50,256 nucleotides of DNA from the NCBI GenBank assembly GCA_029258325.1, contig JARHZF010000128.1, forward strand, positions 1 through 50,256, written 5' to 3'. Under the pieces are notes generated by a model. It worked only from the letters and a program-made list of their open reading frames with translations, had not been told where the DNA came from and made no database searches. The stretch comes from Anaerobiospirillum sp. (GTDB lineage Bacteria; Pseudomonadota; Gammaproteobacteria; Enterobacterales; Succinivibrionaceae). Of this stretch, positions 43,555 to 50,256 are shown in pieces. The position numbers and the translations under genes are program-made. How positions within the stretch are numbered: position 1 is the first letter of the stretch; every line of letters begins with the position of its first letter.

Positions 43555-43990
43555 TATTACCTCTAATAAAGATTAAATTATTCTTTAAAATGCCTTATAT
43601 AGCTTTATGTAAGGCATTTTTATTTATTTTTAGGTAAAATTTACTAAAAAATTAACTAAATATACTTAGATAGATTTAGTTTATTTATCTTTTTTTTACC
43701 ATCTTCTTTTAAAGAACATATAAAAGCCCCTAATAAACAAGTATATTTATCTAATTTGAAATTTATGTATTTAGTTAAATAAAATTTAAAATTATTATAT
43801 GTTTTATATAAAAATTCACTATTTTTGTGCAAAATATAAGATGTATTTTTATAAAAATCACAAAATATTTTATTTTTCGCACTAAAATTAAACAAAATTT
43901 TCACTTTTTTAATTTATGTTTTTTTTATGTGCTATAATTGCCTCAATTTTCAAAAGTTATGCACTATTTTAAAACAGGAATGGAATAGAT
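43555..43990. other. Intergenic region upstream of the NhaC-type gene
   Basis: About 436 bp with the preceding terminator and otherwise AT-rich sequence. CTAATTTGAAATTTATGTAT near 43750 weakly resembles the start of the palindromic repeat, too weak to list as a copy. I see no supportable gene. Confidence 0.5.
43587..43621 (+). terminator. Terminator of the HERAH metalloprotease gene
   Basis: AAAATGCCTTA and TAAGGCATTTT form a perfect stem around 12 bases, followed by T. It begins 33 bp after the stop codon. Confidence 0.9.
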
Positions 43991-45547
43991 ATGGAACCTT
44001 ATTACGCAGGTGTACTGTCAATTGTACCTCCAATTATTGCAGTTGCCTTGGCTCTTTTAACAAAGGAAGTTTTTTCCTCTCTTATTATTGGTATTTTAAC
44101 AGGTACCTTAATTTATAGTATTGGAAGCGGAGCTGATTTTGTTGTTGTGAAAACAATTGAAGCTGCTTTTGCTACTGCTGCAAATAAAGTAGATTTTAAC
44201 ATTGTAATGTTCTGCTCTTTACTTGGAGCTTTAGTTTATGTCATCTCAATGGCTGGTGGTTCACGTGCTTATGGACAATGGGCTGCAACAAAGATTAAAA
44301 GCAGACGCTCTGCTTTATTATCAACATCAGCTCTAGGTGCTTTTATCTTTATTGATGACTATTTTAACTGCTTAACTGTAGGTACAGTTATGCGTCCTGT
44401 TACTGATCAACATAAAGTATCTCGTGCAAAACTTGCATATATAATTGATGCTACAGCAGCTCCTATCTGTATCATTGCCCCAATATCTTCATGGGCAGCA
44501 GCTGTTGGTTCTAATTTAAAAGATACAGGTGTATTTGAAAGCGAAATTCAAGCATTTATCTCAACAGTACCTTGGAACTTCTATGCTCTTTTATCCCTAA
44601 TCATGGTAGTTTTAGTTGCAGTTTGTAACTTTGACTTTGGTCCTATGAAAAAAGCAGAAGAAGCAGCTTTAAAAGGTGATAATAATAAAGTTGAATCAAA
44701 AGATGTAGATGAAAACTTTGATGTTATTGCTCAAGGTGGCGTGCTTGATATGATAATACCAATTGTAGCTTTAATTATAAGTGCTATATTCTCATTATTA
44801 TATCATGGTGGATACTATGGTTCAGATCCAGCATATCACACATTAGGTGCAGCTTTTGGTAATACATCTGCAGGCCCTGCTTTAGTATTAGCATCATTTA
44901 TCTCTTTAATTGTTGCTTTTGCTATGTTTGTAGGAAGACGTCTTCTAACTTTAAAAGACTTTATGCAAGGTGTTTTAAAAGGCGTACAAGCTATGATACC
45001 TGCAAATATGATCTTAGTTTTAGCATGGACAATTTCAGGTGTTTGTCGTGATTTATTACAAACTCCTTTATTTATTTCATCATTAGTAGAACAAGATGCA
45101 GGTCTTGCTGGTAATTTATTACCTGCTATTATCTTTGTTATTGCAGGTTTCTTATCTTTCTCAACAGGTACAGCATGGGGTACATTTGGTATCTTAATCC
45201 CTATTGTTGTAACAGTAGCTCAAGCAATAGATCCTACTTCATCACTAACTATTATTACATTATCTGCAACACTAGCAGGTTCAGTATTTGGTGATCACTG
45301 TTCTCCTATATCTGATACAACTATTTTATCAAGTGCAGGTTCAGGCTGTGTGCATATTGAGCACGTATCAACACAATTACCATATGCAGTAACATGTGCT
45401 TTCTCTGCCTTTGCAGGTTATGTTGTAGCTGGTTTTACAAGTTCTCTTTTACTATCATTTGTAACAGCAGTAATAGTACTTGTAGTATCAATTTACACCC
45501 TACATATAAGATATAGTAAAAAAGAAGCTAGTCTTGCAAATAGTTAA
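43991..45547 (+). CDS. NhaC-family Na+/H+ antiporter-like transporter
   Basis: The 518-residue inner-membrane protein has about eleven to twelve membrane segments. Family marks are the charged motif FIFIDDYFNCLTVG in the first half and SATLAGSVFGDHCSPISDTTILSSAGSGC in the second, which form the ion-binding core of NhaC-type proteins. It probably exchanges Na+ for H+, but relatives exchange organic substrates (for example malate/lactate), so the substrate is open. GGAAT precedes the ATG by about seven bases. It is monocistronic. Confidence 0.88.
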   Translation: MEPYYAGVLSIVPPIIAVALALLTKEVFSSLIIGILTGTLIYSIGSGADFVVVKTIEAAFATAANKVDFNIVMFCSLLGALVYVISMAGGSRAYGQWAATKIKSRRSALLSTSALGAFIFIDDYFNCLTVGTVMRPVTDQHKVSRAKLAYIIDATAAPICIIAPISSWAAAVGSNLKDTGVFESEIQAFISTVPWNFYALLSLIMVVLVAVCNFDFGPMKKAEEAALKGDNNKVESKDVDENFDVIAQGGVLDMIIPIVALIISAIFSLLYHGGYYGSDPAYHTLGAAFGNTSAGPALVLASFISLIVAFAMFVGRRLLTLKDFMQGVLKGVQAMIPANMILVLAWTISGVCRDLLQTPLFISSLVEQDAGLAGNLLPAIIFVIAGFLSFSTGTAWGTFGILIPIVVTVAQAIDPTSSLTIITLSATLAGSVFGDHCSPISDTTILSSAGSGCVHIEHVSTQLPYAVTCAFSAFAGYVVAGFTSSLLLSFVTAVIVLVVSIYTLHIRYSKKEASLANS

Positions 45548-45853
45548 AAAGACTTAAATTTAAAAAGACCTGTCCTTTGTGGCAGGTTTTTTTTATCTTA
45601 AAATTTAGGCATATTATTAGCTTTTACCTTTATAAAAGTTTTACTTTTTTGTCTTTATTTTTAGTTTTATAAGTGCGAAAATATTAGACCTAACTAAGGC
45701 TTAAATACATTAGGCAAAATATTAAAACTTGGCAAAAGTTGCCTATTAAAATTTAAAGTAAAATTACTAAAAATTTTTTATAAATCAATAAATTATAAAG
45801 TTGGAATAGTAATTGCTTTAGTTAAGATATCTTTATAAAAGAGGGTTAGAAAA
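45548..45853. other. Intergenic region after the NhaC-type gene
   Basis: About 306 bp with the terminator at 45562-45595 and a small hairpin GGCAA-AAG-TTGCC (45731-45743). The promoter of the next gene is expected here. No gene seen. Confidence 0.5.
45562..45595 (+). terminator. Terminator of the NhaC-type gene
   Basis: ACCTGTC pairs with GGCAGGT (one G-U), extended by A and T runs, followed by eight T. It begins 15 bp after the stop. Confidence 0.88.
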
Positions 45854-46405
45854 ATGATTGGAAATGTACATAATGGCATTCAAATAAATAATGCCAGACA
45901 AGAAAATAAATTAAACACCTCAACTCAAAATAAAGAAAATGCATCAAGCTTTGCTCAAATGCTTTCTATGATGAATGCTAAAACTTTAGAGCAAGCATCA
46001 ACAAATGAATTTTCTTTAAATAAAGAGCAAAGTGAAAGTTTAAAAGATAATGCTGTAAAAGCCTCAGATATTAAAGATGAAGATATCTCTAATTTAATGA
46101 GTAATTTACCATCATCTACACGTAATTTATTACAATCTCTAAATTTAGAGAATTCTCAATTAAAGGGTATCTTAGCTAATATGTATACAGCTGATGAACT
46201 TGCAGCTTTTACAAATAGCAATAATGTTGAAAGTATTGATCCTGTAAGTGCTATGAATGCAACACAAGATCCATACTCAGAGGAAATGTTAGAAGATAGC
46301 GAGATTATGCATAGACTTCAAAATCTATTTACACATAATGCTCCACGCTATAATGAGGCTGATGATTATATTGAATTAATCAACTCATCAAAATCATATC
46401 TCTAA
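45854..46405 (+). CDS. Hypothetical protein, Asn/Ser-rich
   Basis: A 183-residue soluble protein with no signal peptide or membrane helix. Asn- and Ser-rich N-terminal half, then helical segments (LPSSTRNLLQSLNLENSQLKGIL, MHRLQNLFTHNAPRY). I do not recognise it. Its Asn-rich start (IGNVHNGIQINNARQ) recalls the start of the HERAH protein at 42727 (INNVGYINDINIKEK), which hints at a shared N-terminal segment; the similarity is loose. GAGGG lies nine bases before the ATG, and a perfect terminator follows. Confidence 0.7.
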   Translation: MIGNVHNGIQINNARQENKLNTSTQNKENASSFAQMLSMMNAKTLEQASTNEFSLNKEQSESLKDNAVKASDIKDEDISNLMSNLPSSTRNLLQSLNLENSQLKGILANMYTADELAAFTNSNNVESIDPVSAMNATQDPYSEEMLEDSEIMHRLQNLFTHNAPRYNEADDYIELINSSKSYL

Positions 46406-46435
46406 AATTTACTTAAAACGCTCTTTTAATAAGAT

Positions 46436-46468
46436 TTGCCATAATGCTTAAGCATTATGGTAATTTTT
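46436..46468 (+). terminator. Terminator of the Asn/Ser-rich protein gene
   Basis: CCATAATGCTT and AAGCATTATGG form an uninterrupted palindrome, extended by TTG/TAA with a G-U pair, then TTTTT. It begins 30 bp after the stop codon. Confidence 0.88.
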
Positions 46469-46500
46469 GCCGTTTGTGTCAAAAAATTCCAAAAATCTTA

Positions 46501-47139
46501 TTAATGTTTTACTCCTAATACAGAATACACCCTATAAGTCTCAACATTTTTCTTTATTATATGTACTATTGCTTTAGCAAAATCACCTAATACTATATGA
46601 CTAAGTCCATTTAAAGCAAATGGTAAAATATCATCATGTATCTCAAATAATCCTGTAGCATAACCATCATTATCTAAATTTAAAGGTGAACTTACTAATA
46701 TCCACTTTGCATCTTTTTTATTTTTTAAAAGTTTAAAACATTTTAAAGTTAATTCTTTTTTCTCTATATCTAAAGAATCACAAATATCACTGCACTCTGC
46801 TACATATTCTTTTTTACTTTTATCTGTGTACAAAATAGAGCAAGGAGCTATAGTTAATATTTTAGTATCACTATTTTTAAGCTTACGTATAAGCTTAAAT
46901 ACGCATGTTTCATCAATAATACTATTAATAGAGCTAAAGGATATAGTATCAATAATATAATGAAACTCCTTTAAAACACTATCTTTTATATCATCAATAT
47001 CATCTATAATAACAGGACCATTACCCACTAGATTTAAAGGACTATCTACAATAGATGTGACAGATATTGAGATATTTTCAGCCTCTTTTACTATCATTTG
47101 ACCTAAAGGATTATTAGCACCTATTACAGCTATTTTCAT
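46501..47139 (-). CDS. NAD(P)-binding Rossmann-fold protein (NmrA/atypical SDR-like)
   Basis: The 212-residue protein begins with the nucleotide-binding motif VIGANNPLGQMI (GxxxxxG), followed by an alternating strand/helix pattern, YIIDTISF, ILTIAPCSIL and WILVSSPLNL, as in NAD(P)H-binding atypical SDR proteins such as the YwnB or YrrI-like family. No complete YxxxK motif is seen, so it may be a redox sensor rather than an oxidoreductase. AGGAGG lies seven bases before the ATG. It is downstream of the HNH gene but separated by a terminator. Confidence 0.7.
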   Translation of the reverse strand: MKIAVIGANNPLGQMIVKEAENISISVTSIVDSPLNLVGNGPVIIDDIDDIKDSVLKEFHYIIDTISFSSINSIIDETCVFKLIRKLKNSDTKILTIAPCSILYTDKSKKEYVAECSDICDSLDIEKKELTLKCFKLLKNKKDAKWILVSSPLNLDNDGYATGLFEIHDDILPFALNGLSHIVLGDFAKAIVHIIKKNVETYRVYSVLGVKH

Positions 47140-47238
47140 CTTTATATCCTCCTAACAATATCTAGTTTTATATAGTATTTTATAAATAAAATAAATTACA
47201 TAATCTATATCACATCTTTTTATTATTTATTAATAAGT

Positions 47239-47273
47239 TAAAAAAGGCACAACAATTTGTTATGCCTTTTTTA
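47239..47273 (-). terminator. Terminator of the HNH endonuclease gene
   Basis: AAAAAAGGCA-c-AACA pairs with TGTT-a-TGCCTTTTTT; T tracts are present on both strands. It begins 12 bp after the HNH stop. Confidence 0.88.
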
Positions 47274-47284
47274 ATATCTAATAA

Positions 47285-48262
47285 TTAAGTGTGTGAACCA
47301 CCAATATTTAACCAATTTTCATAGCAATAAGCTTTATGCCAATCTATAAACTTCTTCTTAGGTCGCTTATCTTTATCCTCTGGCAGATAAATTTTAACTC
47401 CATCATATTGTAAGTACTCATCTGACCATATAGATTTAAATCTCTTTGATACAACAACCCTTATATCATCTTCTGATACATAGTCTAAGGTTATATAGCC
47501 TCCTTTAAATAACTTATGTAAATCAGAACGCATTAAAATACCATTGCGTATAGACTGAAATTCATCATCATAAAGAGGTTTTATATGAGCTACTTCTAAA
47601 ACAGGTCTTACATTAGATTGTGTAATAGCACACTTATAATCATAAGTTGCAAATACTTTAGCTTCAAAGTGAGCAAAAAAAGCTGATGAATTAGAGTGGG
47701 ATGCCATATAGAACATACCTTGCCAATTTGCACCTAGCTTTTCAATATGAGGAGATCTTGCTTTTAATGTTTGTTGTACTAAGAATTTACCATGAGGTGA
47801 GTCATATTTGAAAACAAAACGAGATCCATTTACAAAAAAGTCTTCTATAGCCTTTGGTATACGAACACTTTCCCTCTCATCAAAGATAAAGACATTAATA
47901 GTTCTTACTACATTTAAGATGCTATTTTCATTACCACCTTTTGCAATAACATCTTTTAGAAAATCATCATATGATGAAGCACCGCATCTTACACCATATA
48001 TATCCCAAACATCTTTGACACTCTTATTATGAAAATCAAGTAAAAAACCACCACCTAAAATTCTAAAATAACCATCTTTATCTCTTTGTTCTGTTATAAA
48101 AAGCACTAAGGTGCCAGGATCGAGATCACTTACATTATTTTGATTACCAAGCTCCCAACAACATCCTGCCATAGATCCTGAAATTATATATTCGGTATCT
48201 AAAATGTCATACCAAGTCTTAGAAACCTTACAAACTAACACATCATCTTTTGAATTATACAT
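47285..48262 (-). CDS. HNH endonuclease with N-terminal PUA/EVE-like domain, putative modification-dependent nuclease
   Basis: The 325-residue protein has a C-terminal HNH nuclease domain (about 210-290): YDYKCAITQ, then the His of EVAHIKP, the Asn of NGILMRSDLHKLF and the last His in DLHKLF. The N-terminal part (LVLFITEQRDKDGYFRILGGGFLLDF, then AW-like DVWDIYGVRCGASSYDDF) looks like the PUA/EVE-type domain that precedes HNH in many type IV-like nucleases that recognise modified bases. AGGA eight bases before the ATG at 48262 decides the start over a TTG at 48268. No partner methylase is visible. Defence is inferred, not shown. Confidence 0.8.
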   Translation of the reverse strand: MYNSKDDVLVCKVSKTWYDILDTEYIISGSMAGCCWELGNQNNVSDLDPGTLVLFITEQRDKDGYFRILGGGFLLDFHNKSVKDVWDIYGVRCGASSYDDFLKDVIAKGGNENSILNVVRTINVFIFDERESVRIPKAIEDFFVNGSRFVFKYDSPHGKFLVQQTLKARSPHIEKLGANWQGMFYMASHSNSSAFFAHFEAKVFATYDYKCAITQSNVRPVLEVAHIKPLYDDEFQSIRNGILMRSDLHKLFKGGYITLDYVSEDDIRVVVSKRFKSIWSDEYLQYDGVKIYLPEDKDKRPKKKFIDWHKAYCYENWLNIGGSHT

Positions 48263-48530
48263 AATCAAAATCCTTCATAAGAGATACTTTAGATAAAGTT
48301 ATTCTTCTATAAGCCATCTATAAAGATATACCTTAATGTAGATTATTTTATATAAATATAACTATAAAATAAAATATTTAGTATAAATTTCTCTAAAGCT
48401 CTTAGCTTTTTTATAAAAAGAATAAATTTAAGGTAAATTTGTATTTTTTATATGTTTAATTTTAGTGTAAAACAGGCAATAAAGATGCAATATTTTTTTT
48501 AATTTTTACATACAATTATCTAAATTATAT

Positions 48531-48546
48531 ATGTAAATGTTTACAT
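48531..48546 (+). promoter_or_regulatory. LacI/GalR-like operator, distal
   Basis: ATGTAAATGTTTACAT is palindromic at 7 of 8 pairs and shares the TGTAAA/TTTACA arms of LacI/GalR-family sites. Its centre lies 255 bp upstream of the proximal site. Confidence 0.45.
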
Positions 48547-48588
48547 TTTAAAATCAATAAATTTTTATATAAAAAATTTTTAGGCAAT

Positions 48589-48606
48589 ACTTTCTTAAAA
48601 GAAAGT
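48589..48606. promoter_or_regulatory. Perfect inverted repeat upstream of the symporter
   Basis: ACTTTCTT-AA-AAGAAAGT, 8-bp arms with a 2-base centre. No T tract follows, so it is more likely a protein site than a terminator. Family unknown. Confidence 0.3.
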
Positions 48607-48785
48607 GATATATAAGCCTATATAAAAATATAAAAAAATTCTAAAATAAAATGATTTTTAAAAAAGTACTTGTTAGCAATAGATTACTAATAAAAACCAA
48701 AGTGAAAATGAAATTTCATATAAAATTGTTAAAATAAGAATTAGATCACAAAATTTAAAGCTACTAGTTTAAGCAAATTTTAAAA

Positions 48786-48801
48786 ATGTAAACGATTACA
48801 C
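48786..48801 (+). promoter_or_regulatory. GalR-like operator, proximal
   Basis: ATGTAAACGATTACAC differs at one end base from GTGTAAACGATTACAC, an ideal GalR-type site with the central CG of LacI-family operators. It lies about 230 bp before the start of a galactose-type Na+ symporter. Confidence 0.6.
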
Positions 48802-49032
48802 TTTTACTATAAAAATTATTCTTAATTTTATAAAAACAAAATTTAAAACTATACAGAATAAAAATTTTATAAGTTAAAATAAGTTTATTTTTATACTTAT
48901 AATCTTATTATCATATATTTTTAAAATCTAAATATATCTTTATTTCATTTGATTTTATTTCCTTTCTTTTGCAAAATAAGATGTAGATATTTTCGATGTT
49001 AAGAACAATCATAAAAGATAGTGAGGTTTTTT

Positions 49033-50256
49033 ATGGATAATGTTTCACAAGGTTTAAGTACCTTAGATTATGCAATTTTTGCAATCTATGTACTTATAAT
49101 CATTGCAGTAGGTCTTGCTGTATCACGCAAAAATAAACAAAGCACAGAGGGTTACTTCCTAGCCGGTAAGTCACTTCCTTGGTGGGCTGTTGGTGCATCA
49201 TTGATTGCAGCTAATATTTCTGCAGAACAATTTATTGGTATGTCAGGTTCTGGTTTCTCAATCGGTCTTGGTATTGCTTCATATGAATGGATGGCAGCTC
49301 TTACCTTAATTCTAGTTGGTAAGTACTTCTTGCCTATCTTCATTGATAAGGGTATTTATACTATCCCTGAGTTCGTTGAAAAAAGATATAACTCAACTCT
49401 AAAGACTATCTTAGCAGTATTCTGGTTATGTCTATATATCTTCGTAAACCTATCATCTGTTTTATATCTAGGTGGTCTAGCTTTAGAAACTATCTTAGGT
49501 ATTCCTATGATATACTCAATCATGGGTCTTGCATTATTTGCTCTAGTATACTCTGTATACGGTGGTCTATCAGCTGTTGTATGGACTGACGTTATTCAAG
49601 TTGTTGTACTAGTATTTGGTGGTTTTGCAACAACATTTATTGCTGTATCATTTATAGGTCAAGATGCAGGTTTCTTTGGTGGTTTAAGCCATTTATATGA
49701 AACAGCACCAGATCACTTTGATATGATCTTAGATCAATCAAATCCACAATTCTCAAACCTACCAGGTATTGCAGTATTAATTGGTGGTATGTGGGTTGCT
49801 AACCTTTACTACTGGGGCTTTAACCAATACATCATTCAACGTACCTTTGCATCAAAATCAATTGATGAAGCTCAAAAAGGTCTTGTATTTGCAGGTTTCT
49901 TAAAGCTAATCATTCCATTTATCGTAGTTATTCCTGGTATTGCAGCTTATGTAATCACAAACGATCCTCAATTAATGGGTCAATTAGGCGATATTGCAAA
50001 CCACTATCTACCTACATCAGCAACAGCTGATAGAGCTTATCCATGGTTAACCCAATTCTTACCTATGGGTGTTAAAGGTGTTGTATTTGCAGCTTTAGCA
50101 GCAGCTATAGTATCATCACTTGCATCAATGCTAAACTCAACAGCAACAATCTTCACCTTAGATATCTATAAAGAATATCTAGATAAGAATGCATCTGATA
50201 CTAAATTAGTTAACATCGGTCGTTTAACAGCAGTTGGTGCTTTAGTAATTGCAGTA
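49033..50256 (+). CDS. Na+/sugar symporter, vSGLT-like, incomplete at the window end
   Basis: The 408 visible codons encode a sodium:solute symporter very like Vibrio Na+/galactose vSGLT as I remember it, with long identical stretches: KSTEGYFLAGKSLPWWAVGA-like start, SAEQFIGMSGSGFSIGLG, GGLSAVVWTDVIQV, VANLYYWGFNQYIIQRT and AAAIVSSLASMLNSTATIFT, the last containing Na+ site residues. It would import galactose or glucose with Na+. GAGG precedes the ATG at 49033. Codons ending in C are more frequent than in neighbouring genes, in line with high expression or transfer. The last third is outside the window. Confidence 0.92.
   Translation, partial: MDNVSQGLSTLDYAIFAIYVLIIIAVGLAVSRKNKQSTEGYFLAGKSLPWWAVGASLIAANISAEQFIGMSGSGFSIGLGIASYEWMAALTLILVGKYFLPIFIDKGIYTIPEFVEKRYNSTLKTILAVFWLCLYIFVNLSSVLYLGGLALETILGIPMIYSIMGLALFALVYSVYGGLSAVVWTDVIQVVVLVFGGFATTFIAVSFIGQDAGFFGGLSHLYETAPDHFDMILDQSNPQFSNLPGIAVLIGGMWVANLYYWGFNQYIIQRTFASKSIDEAQKGLVFAGFLKLIIPFIVVIPGIAAYVITNDPQLMGQLGDIANHYLPTSATADRAYPWLTQFLPMGVKGVVFAALAAAIVSSLASMLNSTATIFTLDIYKEYLDKNASDTKLVNIGRLTAVGALVIAV

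Larger units (their letters stand above)
48263..49032. other. Long regulatory region upstream of the Na+/sugar symporter
   Basis: About 770 bp with no gene. It contains two LacI/GalR-like palindromes (48531-48546 and 48786-48801), a perfect 8-bp inverted repeat (48589-48606) and a CRP-like right half-site AGATCACA near 48743 whose left half is poor. The size and the number of sites suggest multi-factor control of the symporter. Confidence 0.65.

Noticed and set aside
43656-43904. 82-codon reading frame on the minus strand
   Set aside because: It is rich in Lys, Asn, Phe and Tyr as expected from random AT-rich DNA, has a GTG start without a clear ribosome-binding site, and no recognisable domain.
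47285-49032. Genomic island or defence cluster starting at the HNH gene
   Set aside because: Only one candidate defence gene is present, with no integrase, tRNA or direct repeats around it.
49033-50256. Recent transfer of the symporter from Vibrio
   Set aside because: High remembered similarity and more C-ending codons are also explained by strong conservation and high expression; without a tree this cannot be claimed.

Overview
The window reads as a chromosomal segment of a very AT-rich (roughly 30% GC by eye) gammaproteobacterium, probably an anaerobe or facultative anaerobe. PurT, PdxB, TtcA, UspE, the SohB-TopA pair, short-form L25, DusA, MepM, PotGHI and Dcd are all of gammaproteobacterial type. 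A multihaem cytochrome, a feo operon with a Cys-rich FeoB partner, and DUF4250 and DUF4878 proteins suggest an anoxic, host-associated life. Succinivibrionaceae (Aeromonadales) is my best guess, an inference without a marker-gene tree. I saw no tRNA, rRNA, CRISPR array, prophage or insertion sequence.

Layout. 1-3919 (minus): a membrane-anchored cytochrome with 11 CxxCH motifs, overlapping a CcsBA-type (ResB-CcsA) haem-attachment gene cut by the window edge. 4375-4977: a lone lipoprotein. 5163-11809 (minus): six colinear genes, pdxB, a DotH/IcmK-like protein, a lytic transglycosylase, uspE, ttcA and a UvrD-family helicase. 11919-14805 (plus): purT, a DUF4250 gene, an exonuclease I-like gene without catalytic residues, and a small unknown gene. 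14937-17392 (minus): two paralogous DUF4878 lipoproteins and dcd. 17549-22786 (minus): topA, sohB, an S1-domain cvfB-like gene and rplY. 23160-27087 (plus): a dCMP deaminase gene and feoA-feoA-feoB with a Cys-rich FeoB partner. 27201-32680: a HAD phosphatase, then (minus) an SLC13 transporter and an SHMT-like gene lacking the PLP lysine, coupled to dusA and an aldo/keto reductase. 32753-37914 (plus): a small membrane protein, a MepM-type endopeptidase, and a RocB-like M20 homologue with altered metal ligands and a long disordered tail. 38025-39215 (minus): a YqhD-like alcohol dehydrogenase. 39540-42632 (plus): potGHI. 42727-46405 (plus): an HERAH putative metalloprotease, an NhaC-type antiporter and an unknown protein. 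46501-48262 (minus): a Rossmann-fold protein and an HNH endonuclease. 49033-end (plus): a vSGLT-like Na+/sugar symporter, incomplete.

The most unusual content is three homologues of well-known enzymes (exonuclease I, serine hydroxymethyltransferase, RocB/M20 peptidase), each with catalytic residues replaced but an intact reading frame, two of them in translationally coupled operons. Also notable are a DotH/IcmK-like and transglycosylase pair inside a housekeeping operon, and a family of about 79-bp imperfect palindromes in at least five intergenic places. There are plausible operators of four types: a DtxR/MntR-like site at feo, a LexA-like box at potG, GalR/LacI-like sites at the sugar symporter, and palindromes at the cytochrome and pdxB/purT promoters. 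Calls rest on reading the sequence and on remembered family patterns; no database search was run.
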